A DNA stretch of 64,000 nucleotides from Metellina segmentata (GCA_947359465.1 OX375882.1:55488509-55552508); one strand, 5' to 3'; shown: positions 1 to 12,012, numbered from the stretch's first letter. Translations and numbers: made by a program. Notes: generated from the sequence alone by a model not told the origin.

Positions 1-239
1 GCTTCAAAGGTTTGCTAGTATTCCATAAAAAAAAATATTTTTAAGAGACACGTAGTAAAAATGTGGAACATGTTTATGAATGGTAGATACAAATAAAAAG
101 CAGACTCTACCATCAACGAGGGCATGAATAGCATGCTAAGAAAATGTTACGTTGCGATGTTATCTTCATGTCTTAAACCAAGAAACAAACCCATTCATTC
201 GGCGCTGTCAATCATGCGCTTTCCCAAACACATAACCCA

Positions 240-410
240 CCAATACCCATCAGATAAGACAGATTCACTTAAGACATTGGATTTGATTGATAACAGAACA
301 CGAGTCCGGAAATGCGACCCGATTCTTTATACAACTCTGAAGCGTTCATTTCGTTCTCTCACTTGAGCCGAGAACCTTCAATCTGCTTTTGGTAAGTAAA
401 AATTTAATCA
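240..410 (+). repeat. Direct repeat copy A with splice-donor end; possible non-coding first exon
   Basis: This stretch is alignable, with indels, to about 4635-4800: both hold 'cagataaga', 'gattcactta', 'gataacagaaca' and 'cattcattt', and both end at a consensus donor ('ggtaagta'). The two copies lie on either side of the 414-4077 transposon and the MITE at 4080-4484. Because HYKK copy 1 has an acceptor directly before its ATG, these are candidate alternative 5' UTR exons. That role is inference only. Confidence 0.45.
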
Positions 411-593
411 TTACACTGCTCTGCATGAAAAAAATAGCAACGACAACCTGTTTTCCCCCATCACGTTCAGTTTTCTGGGGACGCACCCACCTATGTTTAT
501 CTCCTTTCGATATAATTTTATGGACATAAATTTGATATGGAGTAGGGAAAAGGATTATTTTAACCATTAAATTTCTTCTTAGGGGCTAGAGAG

Positions 594-1195
594 TAGGGAC
601 GCGACATCGACAGCAAAGCGTCGATGTTTTGAAATCGATGTTGATAATACATCGCCCCCAAAACATCGATGTTTTTAAAATTCAGTGTACTTAAATTTTT
701 CCCCCATTTCTTAAAACTGGTTTAGCACATAGTGATGCAACATCGACAGCAAAACATCGATGTTCAAAATTAAAACATCGATGTTGATAATGCATCGCCC
801 AAAAACTATCGATGTTTTTAAAATTCAGTGTATTTTAACTTTTCCCCCCATTTCTTAAAAGTGGTTTAACAACTAGTGAAACGACATCGGCTCCAATACA
901 TCGATGTTTTTTTATAAAACATCGACATCGATGTCGCATTCCTACTTTGAAACTCTTCACCCTTCGTCACTTTGGTCTAAAAGTATGTTCGATTTGCTGA
1001 TTGTGAAAATTATGCTACTTGGTTATTTTTTAAATTTTTATAACGGTACTTTTTTTTATTTCAAAATAAAACATCGACAAGTATAAACATCGATGTTACA
1101 AAAACATCGACCCCAATACATCGATGTTAAATACATAAATGTTTTTTAAAAAACATCGATGTTTTGAAAGCATCGGCATCGATGTCGCATCCCTA
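594..1195. mobile_element. hAT-type MITE built from ACATCGATGT palindromes
   Basis: Flanked by a perfect 8-bp duplication CTAGAGAG (586-593 and 1196-1203). The ends are inverted: 'tagggacgcgacatcga' on the left and the reverse of 'tagggatgcgacatcga' on the right. The interior repeats the palindrome ACATCGATGT more than ten times in two tandem blocks of about 130 bp. The paralogous arm at 3838-3860 has the same flanks with a single, uninterrupted target (reverse of 'ctagagaagtgaaaag'), which is an empty site. No coding capacity. Confidence 0.8.
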
Positions 1196-1788
1196 CTAGA
1201 GAGGTGAAAAGCTCTACAACATGAACATTTGTACCAAGGAGGGAGATTTAGGGGGGATTTGTCCAATTAAATTGTAAAAAAAAATCATTAAAAATAATCG
1301 TTTTTTCTGGGTTTTTTTCAGAATTTTTTCATTTATTTTCTACATATTCCAGCTTCTAGCCCTTCCTTTTTCTCCCCCTAACACCCCCAACTAATAAAAA
1401 TGTATAGCAACAATTTTGGCTAAAAGCGGGTGAGGGGGGAGTGGTCCCGAATCCCTCGCAAGAAATTTGTAAGATTCACTGTACGAAGGTGACGCTCTCA
1501 ATAACTCGCGCGCTTCGTGGTTTGCACAGGAATTTTCATGCTTTGATAATTTTAAACTTCCATTGCTTTTATCACTATAGTTGTGAACTGTAATCGTTAT
1601 CTTCCCTCATTAAATCTTTCGTGATCGTAGAGTCAACTTTTCGGTATTCTTGGCGGGGATTCTGTGTTTCCAAGTTGTTGAGATTGTGTAAAACGGTCCA
1701 CATTTTTTTGCTCCGGCTTTTTCAAAGTGAATTACAGTACGTGAGTGTAAGTTGTGATTGATAACGAGCATTGATTTACTGTTAAATT

Positions 1789-2020
1789 ATGCCACGCGAG
1801 TGTAAAAATCACCCCGATAGCTTCTGCTATGTTTGCGGTGAAGTTATTTTAAAAGCGCAACGAAAACTAATTTCTACCCTTCTTAAAACTGCTTATCAAT
1901 TTTACTTTAATTGTCAAGGTGGCGATCAGGACAAGGATTGGGCTCCAAAGTTTTGCTGCACAAATTGTTACAGTAACTTGACCAAATGGTTCAAAGGTAC
2001 CCATAAATCAATGCCCATCA
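1789..2020 (+). pseudogene. Cysteine-rich N-terminal fragment of a transposon-borne protein
   Basis: Starts MPRECKNHPDSFCYVCGE and continues with two CxxC pairs (CYVC and CCTNC) spaced about 40 residues apart, ending near KGTHKSMP. I know this domain as a common transposon-borne zinc-binding module in arthropod genomes, but cannot name its family. The open frame after about 2020 changes character, so the protein is truncated by an internal insertion or deletion. It lies inside the CACTG-ended element and may be that element's own gene. Confidence 0.5.
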
Positions 2021-2469
2021 GATTGTATTGGACTGGACGCCGTAGGCGGACACTGTTTCACTTGTACGGTATAGTCCGCCTTACGTATAGCTGTATAGTC
2101 CGCCTTACGGAGGAGATTCTGGGATAAGGGAGAGCTAAGCAATCCACAGTACAAACATAAAACATTTAAGTACACAGAAGGGGAAAGGCAAGTGAAGGGC
2201 AAAACGTGTAAGCACAAAAATACAAAATGACAAAAGAAGAGGATGACAAAGTTTGAAAAATTGACACAGAACAAAATGAGAAAACAAAAACAAAAGACAT
2301 AAACATAAACAGATAACATAAACATAAAATCAGAACAAAAAAAATCATAAAAAAAAAAAAAAGGGAAATATAATGTTAAACACAGAAGTCAGAACGTTAA
2401 ATACAGAAGTCAGACAGCCAAAATGACCTATAAAAGTTTCGAAAGAAAAGAAAAGTTATTTTGAGAACT

Positions 2470-3560
2470 TTCGACTCGGCTCTCACAGATGTAATCAATG
2501 TTGGAGCTGAGAAATTCCATCACTTTAAGGATTTTGTGGTGGCAGTGTCTTCTTGGCAGTATTTTGGCACCGATGTAAGTAGTGTTGCAGAGAAGGTTTC
2601 AACAAATGCCACTGACTAGTGAGATCACAGTCAAAGAGGTAGTGGATGGGATCACCTTCTCGGCCGCATATACACAGCGCACTATTTCGAAGGTGGAAAC
2701 GCTCTAGATCTGCCGGAAAAGGTCCATGGCCTGCGAAAAATTGTACGAGCTTTGAGTTCTGGTATTTTAGGTATGTTGAAATATTAGGGAAGAATTGATG
2801 AGTGTATCTACCTTTGGTAGAAGTATCCCATTCTGCTCACCATTCTTAGAAGTATCCCATTCTTGGTTCAAGAGCAGTGCATCAATAGAACTTGATAATT
2901 TGCACCTAGGCCACTTTAGACTGGTTGTTTGGTGAGAGATCCCATTTGCTGCAAATTTCGCAAGTAGGCCTGCTTGTTCATTTCCCTCGATGCCAGGGTG
3001 TGCTTTAACCCATGAGATGTTAATTTGGGGTATTTCAGTGATTTCCAGCAGTTTTTCCTTGACCTCATTGACGATCTGGCTGTGGGAGAAGAGATTACCA
3101 AGAGCTGCGATAATTGATGCAATGTCTGTCACGATGTTGACTGCTATTCCCTCTGAGACACAATAGTAGACTGCTTCCTTAAGAGCAAGGAGTTCAGCTT
3201 GGTATACAGAGTTGCAAGGATGTAGGGTACTAGCATAACTATGATAGATTTTGGAGTCCTCAAAAAGTACATATGTGCTGCCAACACCTTTGGAAGTTTT
3301 CGAGCCGTCTGTATAGATAGATGTTGTGATGCTGGGAGAGGGTGGTCTAATAATTGATTGAAGACTTCAATGGATTGGGTGGGTTGAAGAAAAATATTTT
3401 TGTTCATAATCAGTGCAGATAAACCATTGACCATATAGCTTAACGTTTTCTTGAAGTTTCATTATTTTTAAAACAACAGCTTCCTTTTGGACGACTAGGT
3501 GCAGGGGCACGATACCAGCCTGTATATGAAGAGATACCGTTGAAGTCGTTCTGTAAGCTC
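2470..3560 (-). pseudogene. RNase H and C-terminal part of a non-LTR retrotransposon (Jockey/R1/I-like)
   Basis: On the minus strand: an IYTDGSK block near 3305-3325, ELLALKEA near 3180, TDIASIIAAL at 3132, HPGIEGNEQAG near 3000, then a C-terminal CGREGDPIHYLF-type zinc segment near 2650. The frame shifts at about 3135. The last catalytic Asp of the EQADxLAK motif is replaced by Gly. The reverse transcriptase is absent. It is a dead fragment inside the CACTG element. Confidence 0.65.
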
Positions 3561-4079
3561 GAGTGATCAGAAGAGCGAAGCCAAATTAACCATTAAGGCT
3601 CAATTAACGACTGCTACACTTATGAATTGTTTGAAATGGCGACGAAAGAAGCACCTGAAAGTTTCCCTACTTGACTGGCGCCACAACTGTAAGATGCTGG
3701 TTTCGTGAGAGTTAATCCGCATGGAGTAAACCATGAAAAAATTGTGAAAAAAAAACGATTTTTTTTTTACAATTTAAGGGAACAAATCCCTCTTAAATCT
3801 CCCTCCTAGGTACAAATGTTCATGTTTTAGAGCTTTTCACTTCTCTAGCCCTTCAGAAGAAATTTAATGGTTAACAATCCTCTTCCCCCCTCCAAATCAA
3901 ATTTATGTCCATAAAATTATATCGAAAAGTGGTAAACATACGGTGTGCGTCCCCCAAAAAACGGTACGTGATGGGAGAAAACGGGGGTCATATTCGAATT
4001 TAGGAGGTCATTTTATAAAAGGATCAACTGGAATGGTCTCAGGGCTCGAAATTTTTTTTTTTTTTCGCAGAGCAGTGTT

Positions 4080-4484
4080 ATTAAATCTTATTGAGGTTGT
4101 TTCGACGAGGTACCTCATCAAAAACGCAATTATTAGCAAAACTGAATAATATAGATGGACGAGATATCTCTTCATTAGAAGAAAACTGACCAGATATTGA
4201 TCTCGGTGCGATGAAAAGAATCCGGCTATATTTTCATGACGAGATAACTCGTAATTATTAAAATTGACCAGATCTTTTGATAGACAAAACATCTGGTGAA
4301 TAGTACCATTGACCAGATCTTTTGATCGACGAAATATCCTTTATTAGAGGAAAACTGACCAGATCTTGATTTCGGCATGATGAAAAGAATCAGGCAATAT
4401 TTTGATGACGAGATAACTCGTAATTAGTAAAATTGACGAGATCTTAATGGATAAGATTTCCCGTCAAAACCACTTATAGTGTTA
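4080..4484. mobile_element. Palindromic GACGAGATATCTCGTC MITE with internal tandem duplication
   Basis: Ends resemble 'gaggttgtttcgacgag' on the left and the reverse of 'aagtggttttgacggg' on the right. The interior contains a direct duplication of about 165 bp (4165-4290 and 4315-4450) with 'gacgagataactcgt' palindromes and 'accagatctt' blocks. Related pieces occur at 14028-14115, 45508-45602 and 47915-48140. No ORF. Confidence 0.55.
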
Positions 4485-4634
4485 AGTCTTATGCACATTC
4501 GAGGGACGATCTTCAGGGTTCATGCCCAATTCTATCTTTATCAAAAGTGTCCTGCTGCACAAATGTATTTAACATGAAATATTGATTTACAAAATACCCA
4601 GTGCCTTATCAGATAGATCATCATCCTTACCAGA

Positions 4635-4800
4635 TAGATATCTAAAATATTCATCAGATAAGATCGATTCACTTAGACATTGGAGTTGATAACAGAACAA
4701 GGACCGAGAAGAAATCTGATTCTCGTTACAACCCTCTGAACCATTCATTTCCTTGTACTTGAACGAAGAGTACCAATCTCTTTCTTTGGTAAGTATAAAT
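4635..4800 (+). repeat. Direct repeat copy B with splice-donor end; possible non-coding first exon
   Basis: Partner of the repeat at 240-410 in the same orientation, ending 'ctttggtaagtataaat'. It is about 7.2 kb upstream of the HYKK copy 1 start codon. No TATA box or core promoter was convincing by eye. Confidence 0.42.
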
Positions 4801-4982
4801 TTCAATCCTTCAATCAACTCATACACAAGATCAGGGACGTGTAGAAGAGAAGGGGCTGCAGCCTCATATCCTTTTTATAATTTTGTCAAAAGTGTCCCTT
4901 TTGCACAAACGTATTCAAAATAAAATTTGATCTACTAAACATCTGTGATATATTTGCTTAAAAGCCTTGAATATTACGGTGC

Positions 4983-5308
4983 TCGAGGTTGCCTAGTTTG
5001 AATAGTAACGGATTAAAATCCGAAGAGTTGCAAGTTCGGAACTAGGCCCAGCGAAAGACTTTCGTGTACGCAGGGGCTGTTGCTTGTTAAATCTGACATG
5101 GTCTCCAGTGTTATCACGTTGGCTGGGTGTGGAAGTAGAGTGGGGTGTTACCTCAGGTGTTGACCTCGTCATCTTAACGTGGTTCAAAATGATGAGGCGT
5201 TGTCCTCGCTTCTTTCCCTTCGGGATTGATCCCGTATCGTCGCTAATAGAACCGTTGTGTTACTTGAGAGAGAGGGAGAGCGACTTTGATTGACTACCTA
5301 CCTTGAAT
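4983..5308 (+). mobile_element. tRNA-headed SINE, family 1
   Basis: The head is degenerate but recognisable ('gaatagtaacggatt', 'gttgcaagttcgg'), followed by the body ('aaagactttcgtgtac', 'cctcgtcatctt') and the tail region ('cgggattgatcccg', 'actacctacctt'). Other full or partial copies are listed separately. Confidence 0.7.
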
Positions 5309-5309
5309 A

Positions 5310-5895
5310 TTACGAGTTTATTTTTAACCGGAGTAGAGCAAAAATGGCACTAGTGTGACTTACAGATGGTGAAGCAGCTTAAATCGTGTGAGACTTATTT
5401 CAATTCAACGATTTAATTTTGAGCTTTCGACAAGCGTGTTCAAAAGTATTTTCAAGTGATACCAATAGAATTAAATCTGCTCGTTATTCTCTTATCACAA
5501 AGCAACTTACTTCAAAACCTTTTTGGTGTCGAAAAAAGTGTCGGTAACTAATAATTTTTTTTGAGATACAAGCAAATTTGTAGCAACTGTTTGTCAGTTT
5601 ATCCAAAGATTCTAATATTTTGCTTAGCGTACCACACAATTTTAGTAAGTATTTTATATGTGTCATAAAGTGAAAATGGTTGAAAATCGTTGCCAAAATT
5701 TCTTGGTCCATAATATTAAAAAATGGTGTTGTTAAATATGTAAACAAAACGTACATTCCTTTGGAAATGAAACATACATACACTCCTTTCTCCAATCTAA
5801 AATACTTACTTCGTTGAAACAACCACAAGGTGGATGCATACGCTTTTCTTACTCGTGTTTCTAACCTTTGAATATTATTATCAAACAAAAACACT
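5310..5895. other. Unassigned AT-rich sequence
   Basis: No recognisable gene or repeat. A 136-codon minus-strand frame (5484-5894) has no family features and AT-biased composition. Confidence 0.4.
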
Positions 5896-5896
5896 G

Positions 5897-8092
5897 CGTG
5901 GCTAGCCAGGCGTTGCCCGTGCCCGTGGTGTAAGGTATTAATCTGGTGTAAAATCTTACGTAGATTTCAAATACGTTGAAGATATATTCAATTTAAAAAT
6001 TATTTTTTAAAGAAAATCATATTTTTAGGTATCAATTTAAAGTGAAATTTTCCGCAGATTTCAAATCCGTTGAAATTTTAAATCTATCTTTAGCAATTCC
6101 GATTTTACGAAAAAAAACTTAACAATCTCAGTCAATATGTTTTTTATTTCTTGTTCTCATTCGCCGAAAAGGGGACAGGAAATGTAATCTGTTTCTTTTT
6201 TTTAACGCACTAGGGGGCTCTGCCCCCTGCACGCTTACGCTCGCCAACCCCCGGGGATTGCTGCGCAATCCCATTTGGTTTGCTTCGCAAACCAACACTC
6301 CTGTCACAGATGCCATTTGGTTTGCTTCGCAAACCAACATTACTTTCACAGAGTGAAACTATCTGAATAATTCGTATTTTGCTGATTTCACTTTCCGGTT
6401 CATGACGTCACAGCGAGGGCTTCGCTGCGTCTCGCTTACGCTCGCCGACTCCGGGGATTGCTACGCAATCCGTTTGGTTTGCTTTCTCAAACCAATACTT
6501 CTTTCGCAAGTGATTTCACTTTTTTTTTTGCTTTAACACTTAATGCACCCTAAACTAATAGCCGCATCAGTAAAAAATCTTCTGCATCTTGTTCCCTGTA
6601 CAATTTTAAGTAAACATTGTTAATATCCAAACTTTACGATCTGTACTTTGTCGGTAAACTGTCTTGAGAACAGAGGTAAAAAAGCGAGCCTCTTTCCTCG
6701 CCAAATAAAAAGAAATCGTTTTTATGGCACTTGTTGCTACGATAAATTTAATATCTGGCAAACCCGATAGTCAAAAGTGCAACCCACTACTGCTTGCGGA
6801 AGCAGCTATGCGAACTGAAAAATACGAAATTTGTGTCACCAACTTTTGATTGCATCGAATTTATTTATGAACCAATTTTAAAAATAATTGTACCGTAAGA
6901 AAGAGTACATTCTGAGGTATACTGCAATATTTTTAAAATTAAAAACTAACAGTAATACTATACAGATATGACCATTTTAGTTTTGTATCGGAAGTTACGA
7001 TCTGAAAGTTCCGAAAATTGTATGACCAACTTTTATTAACCAATTAGAAAAATAATTGTACCATAAGAAAGAGTGTAATGTAATGTATTCAGTGATGTTT
7101 TCAAATTTAAAAAATAATAGTTTTTGCCGTAGACAAAACGGTTTTAACAACATTAAGTAGCGAAAATATCCAAAGATTCCGAATTTTGTATGACGAACTT
7201 TTGATCGCATCCAATTTAATTATTAACCGATTTCAAAAATAATAGTACCGTAAGAAAGAGTATATTCTGAGGTATACTGCGATATTTTAAAAATTAAAAA
7301 GTAATAGTAATTAGATATAGATACGGCAGTTAAAAAAAAAGTAACAAAAATGTCCCAATTTTTCCTGAATTAAAAAAAAATATTATCAAGAACCAAATTT
7401 AAATTTAAAAAAAACTCGACTGCAAAAATTTAAGTTGAGAGGTACTCTAAAAAAAACAACTCACGACTGAAGACTGAAAATTTGAATGTGTTTTACTCAC
7501 TCGCGGAAGAAATTTCACTTCTTCAACGTTAACACTTAATAAAACCTAAACTAATAGCCGCATCGGAAAGAAATCTTAATAATTATGCAGGGAATACGAT
7601 GAAGAACAAAGCATGTTAATTTCATTTTTTTCCGATCAGTACTTTCTCGGGAAACCGTCTGAGAATCGAGCTAAACAACACAGTTTTCAATCCTGCGGCG
7701 GCGGCGGTAACATTTTTTTAATATAGAGAGAAAAGGGCAGAATATGCAATTATTTTTATTTTTTAAAGAGAAAGTTCACTTGACGTCACAATCTCTTGCG
7801 AAAAATAAAAGAAAGTCACGTGGATAGAAAAAGTTCATTTTAGGGGGTTTCTTCTTTCGACCCGACGAAACGCGTTTTAAGAACCAGGTAGAGAATAAAA
7901 CTATTATAAATTCCTTTAAAAATCTTCTTGATTGAATTTTAAAATATTCCCGCGACACAAAAATTGCAAAAAATTCGGACTACCTGTGTGCCAAATCTTA
8001 TTGCTGTAAGTTCCATTGATCATCAGGAATTTGCGGCCGCGAAACAAACAAAGAGACAGACAAACAAACACTTCCTTTTATAAAAGTAGAGA
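5897..8092. mobile_element. Long CCCGGC-type interspersed repeat
   Basis: Begins 'ggctagccaggcgttgcccg' and ends with the common tail 'tgtgccaaatcttatt ... cttccttttataaaagtagaga'. Inside are hairpin-rich GC blocks near 6200-6500 ('gggattgctgcgcaatccc', 'ggtttgcttcgcaaacc') and three imperfect copies of a roughly 200-250 bp AT-rich unit near 6840-7310 ('accgtaagaaagagtatattctgaggtat'-like). A shorter relative lies at 44262-44971. I know this head/tail layout from many animal genomes but do not assign a superfamily. No intact ORF. Confidence 0.5.
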
Positions 8093-8094
8093 TA

Positions 8095-8485
8095 ACCGAA
8101 GTCCGAGTTTGGTTTCCTATTATGTAAACTAACAACTATTATTTATTCATAATTACGAAACTTTTACTTTTTTATAACTTGTGATTTTCAACACAATAAC
8201 TTTTCATGCTTTCTAAATGTTATGCTACAACATAACATTTTAAAACGAGGGGAATTTTTTATTGAATCTATTAGAGGAAGTGTCCTTTACAAACTTTCGG
8301 AATGTAAAATACATTTATTTTCATTACTACTAACGCTTAAATTGTTTTATTCGATGCATAAGCCCCATCTGTATGTGAATATAAATCGTTCAATATTTCG
8401 TATTCTACAACTTTCTGTTGGTGATAATCTCCTTAGTTAAGGAATAGCCGACCAAAAGACTATCTTGCAGAGGTCCAAAATCGAC
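8095..8485. other. Unassigned sequence
   Basis: AT-rich; nothing recognisable. Confidence 0.4.
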
Positions 8486-8487
8486 CA

Positions 8488-9325
8488 AATCCTGATCATC
8501 CAGGAGCTGCCTAATCATAGCGTAGGCAAAGAAAAAGGTAGGTTCATTTCAATGACCATGGATCCCGAAATGTTACCAAACCTCAGGAGTTACGTGTTAG
8601 CATTTAGCTGGGAATATGATCTGACTTTCAAGTCTAGGATGACCCTGTCAGGAGAAAGCTCTCTACATACTTCAATCAGTCATTTACAGTGACACCCGCT
8701 CACCATGACGAGGTAGCCAACAGGATTTGACGAAACCGGTATCGAACCAGCGACCAACTCTTGACCATCCAGGAGCTGCTTCATAATAGTACCGTTTACA
8801 TGAGCCAAATACCCGGGTAAAGGGAGAGTAAAACCGGTTTTTTCTACTCCGCTTCCCCTACGTGGGGAGAAAGCGAGGAAATACGAGGGTTGATTTCAAC
8901 CCTAGTCAAGTCCGGTGTCATTGAGATTACCCTCCTTTCCCATAATGCAACGCGGGTAATCTTCGAAAATCCCTTTCACCCTTGAATTACCCGGGTGCGG
9001 GTCGGGTCGATTGGTTTGGTCATGTAAGCGGCACTAATGGCGTAGGCAGAGAAATACAGGTTCATTTCAATGAGGTACCATGGAGTCCGAAGTCTGACTT
9101 AACCTCAGGAGTTGCGTGTGAACATTTAGCTTGGAATATGACCTGACCTTCATGTTTAGGGTGACCCTACAAGTAGAGAACTCCCAATGCATTTCACACA
9201 GTCCTTCCAATGACATCCTCTAACCACGCTGAGGAAGCCAACGAAATTTCACCAATCCGGAAATGAGCCGGGGATTTTTATGTCTTGAGTCTACCGCTCT
9301 TCCAACTGCCCAATTTTGAATGTCT
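8488..9325 (-). mobile_element. Tandem tRNA-headed SINEs, family 2, split by a MITE
   Basis: Two minus-strand copies (about 8488-8789 and 9034-9325) share 'gcgtaggca.agaaa', 'aggttcatttcaatga', 'cctcaggagtt' and 'gtgaccct'. Reverse-complemented heads carry a pol III B box (GGTTCGATACC near 8750) and, in the second copy, a leucine-tRNA-like head ('gttggaagagcggtagactc'). The second copy is interrupted by the MITE at about 8790-9033. Confidence 0.6.
8790..9033. mobile_element. MITE with 'ccgnttacatga' inverted ends
   Basis: Left end 'taccgtttacatgagccaaa', right end the reverse of 'tgccgcttacatgaccaaa'. It interrupts a SINE whose sister copy at about 8500 lacks it. GC-richer than its surroundings. 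Target duplication not clear by eye. Confidence 0.6.
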
Positions 9326-9483
9326 TATATTAAACCTTTTATGAGACCTCATTCCAAAATATTAAGGTTGAAAACTTTGTAATAGATGTAGACGAGAAGA
9401 GTAAAATGTCTAATCAAAGCTGTAAATGAGACACTTAGTGTATAAACGTGAAATAAAATGTCTGACTTTTGGAAACTCATATA

Positions 9484-10053
9484 CACTACCCTACAATAAT
9501 GGACCGGACAGCACGATGTGATGGTATAAGGGAAATAATACATGCTTTAATATGGGGATGATCCCCCACGTGCTACAATTACACTGGCAACCCTCATGGG
9601 CATACTTTCAACGAAGTTTTGATACACAGCTATGGGTATTTGTGTCCATTGCTGCTGCAAGAATGTCACCAGCTCATCTGTAGATTTGGACGTAGTTTCC
9701 TGATCCATAAGCATCGCTTTTACTCGTCCCACTAATGTTCTATGGGGTTAAGGTCGGGACTCTGAGCAGGCCAGGGAAGACGTTTTACATCCATATCTTG
9801 ATACCACTGCTTGACAGAGGCTGCAACATGACGAGGATCGCTGTCGTCCTGGAAGGAACATTCGTCCATTTCATAAAATTGCCAGAGCATAGGAAGAACC
9901 TGATTGTCCAAAATGCTCATGTAGGCATCGGCGTTCAGTTTTACAGGAACAACATGCAGAGGTCCCAGGGCATACCACGAAAAACACCCCTTAAACAAGA
10001 AGTCGGATTTTATACAAATCCGCTGGCGTCCGGTCCATTATTGTAGGATAGTG
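9484..10053 (-). mobile_element. Internally deleted Tc1-like element
   Basis: Inverted ends of about 27 bp ('cactaccctacaataatgg' and its reverse) are flanked by TA. The minus-strand transposase remnant keeps the second catalytic Asp (FQDDSDPRH) and the Glu (WPAQSPDLNPIE) at 9732-9998, then shifts frame into GRVKAMLMDQ (9547-9732). The N-terminal DNA-binding half and the first Asp are missing, so it cannot encode an active transposase. Confidence 0.8.
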
Positions 10054-10591
10054 TAAATGTATTCCTGTGGAAAACAAATACTAAATTGAAGATTGAAAAA
10101 TAGTATAAACTTGACCACAACGGCAGAAGGACAGTGTTTTGTGACTTTAATACAAAGCTGAACCCCTTTAAAGGAGATATAAAGATAGAAAGCCCATAGA
10201 GTTGCCAGCTTGCTGTCCGAAAGTGACGCCCGGACTCTTCCTCGATTCTGAGACCTTTAGGATTTAACATTGGGCAAATGCGTTGAGGTCATGAAATTTA
10301 GTAAAAAAATAAGTTGCATATTTTCCTGCATACAATTGCACAAGGAGAGAGGAACTAAAGTATCTCTGTGGAATGACCCTACTCATTTCACATGCGTGAT
10401 GTGTGTTATTTTTTACTTGTCTGTCTTTTTTTAGTATTTAAAGCATTTTTAAAAGAGTAGCGTTGCATCACATCATAGTATAATCAATGTCTATTCGTTG
10501 TTGTGAACACCTGTTTTGCATTATTTGACATCGTAAAAACAATTTGAATATCTGTAAGCTGATCCAAAAAGTTTTGGAATCATTAAAATTA

Positions 10592-10690
10592 TGTCGTCCT
10601 CTCATCGTGGTTCAAAATTATCGTGGTGTTGTCCTTGCATCTTTCCCTTTGGTATTGATCCCAGACCGTCGTGTTGCTCCAGTATGAAGT
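10592..10690 (+). repeat. SINE family 1, 3' fragment
   Basis: Matches the SINE body and tail ('tcatcgtggttcaaaatta', 'tttggtattgatcccagacc', 'gttgctccagt'). Head absent. Confidence 0.6.
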
Positions 10691-10699
10691 TATTAAAAA

Positions 10700-12012
10700 T
10701 AACAATAAAATAATTGGGATTTTTGCGAAAAAATCCAATGTGTTACGGTTATACGCAAAAATGCGAGTTGGATTTGCTTAAATGATTGTTTAAAGTACGA
10801 GTATTTGTTTGATTTAAATTAGCGGTCTGATCGTAGGAAAATTTGTGTTACGTTTATAAAGAGGCATTTTCGTTCGTTTTTCTTCGGTATTTTTTCTCAT
10901 TAAGACGGTGCTTTTCTGTATATGTTTTAGTCCTAATTTCCATTTTTAATTTGTATCTGTGCGTTCTTTGTTTCTGTGTACTTAAAACCGTTAAAAAAAA
11001 TATTTGAAAAACTGAGATAAAATATTTTGAAAACATTTTCTTTTGAATCTCTTATTCTTCATGGAATTGACTTTACGTAATCTATGTAAATAAAAATTAA
11101 GTGCTTCTTTTAGTGATAGAATAATATTGTTCATTTGAATTTACTTATCTGAGTCATTTTTAAAAACTCAATGAACTCTCAGAAAACGTATTGACAAAAC
11201 GCTAATCCAAGAGCCGTAAAATTTATACACAATGAAAATACTATATTTGAAAAACAAAACCCGTTTTGAAATTTAACTACATATTCTTTCTGGTGACTTT
11301 CATGGGGCTAACTAATTACAAATTTTGAAATCAAAACATTTTTAATACTCACAAAACAAAGAGATCTGAAATCCTTAATATAACATTGAATTTTCTACAT
11401 TGCACCACTGTTTTTTAAAAACCTTTAGTTACTTTGAAAACATTTTAAGTCAGCAAACTAGCAAAAATTGGTACGATAAGAAGCTTTGCTTTTATGAAAT
11501 AATGGTTCAAATACATAAGGCTTCATCAATTAAGAGTGTTTCTCTATCAAAGTCTTCACGAATCTCTGGCACTTAAGAGTAATGGAATTTGGCACACAGG
11601 TAGTCCGAATTTTTTTGCAATTTTTGGTTTGCGACGAATTTTGAAATTTAAACTAGAACATTTAAAAATGAATTTAATAGTTTTTACACCGTTCTTTCTT
11701 TTTTTGGAAATAAAAAAGCACCGAAATTTAGACTTTTCTCCATGGCGTCACTATTGATGTCAGCCTTTGGAACTATGCCAATTTTTTTTCAACTTCCGTC
11801 TCGAATGGTAGCGAACAGATTCGAATAACCTTCGTTTGATTCGGGATTAATTCATTTTGATTTCCTGAGAAACGGATTCGAGTGCAACAAAAGAAATTAC
11901 TAAAGTTATCACTGGCGTTACTGTATATCATTTATAAGCTGATAGACATAGTCCCATTGTTGATGGAAAACTGTTAAAAATTTTTTTTCTCTTAACAGGT
12001 TTCCTTTGGAAG
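10700..12012. other. Upstream region of HYKK copy 1
   Basis: AT-rich. Nothing recognisable apart from the acceptor 'tctcttaacag' (ends 11998) directly before the coding exon. 10055-10591 is likewise unassigned. Confidence 0.5.

Larger units (their letters stand above)
414..4077. mobile_element. CACTG-ended DNA transposon (CACTA/EnSpm-like), with internal insertions
   Basis: Left end 'cactgctctgc' at 414 and inverted right end 'gcagagcagtg' at 4067-4077, flanked by TTA on both sides (411-413 and 4078-4080). The inverted arms are long: 440-593 plus 1204-1310 match 3725-3990 in reverse. A CACTG end with a 3-bp target duplication fits the CACTA/EnSpm group. Inside are a hAT MITE (594-1195), a cysteine-rich ORF (1789-2020) and an antisense LINE remnant (about 2470-3560). 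No transposase core is visible, so it is non-autonomous. Confidence 0.6.

Noticed and set aside
5484..5894. 136-codon minus-strand open frame
   Set aside because: Composition is that of translated AT-rich non-coding DNA; no motif, no splice context, no relative recognised.
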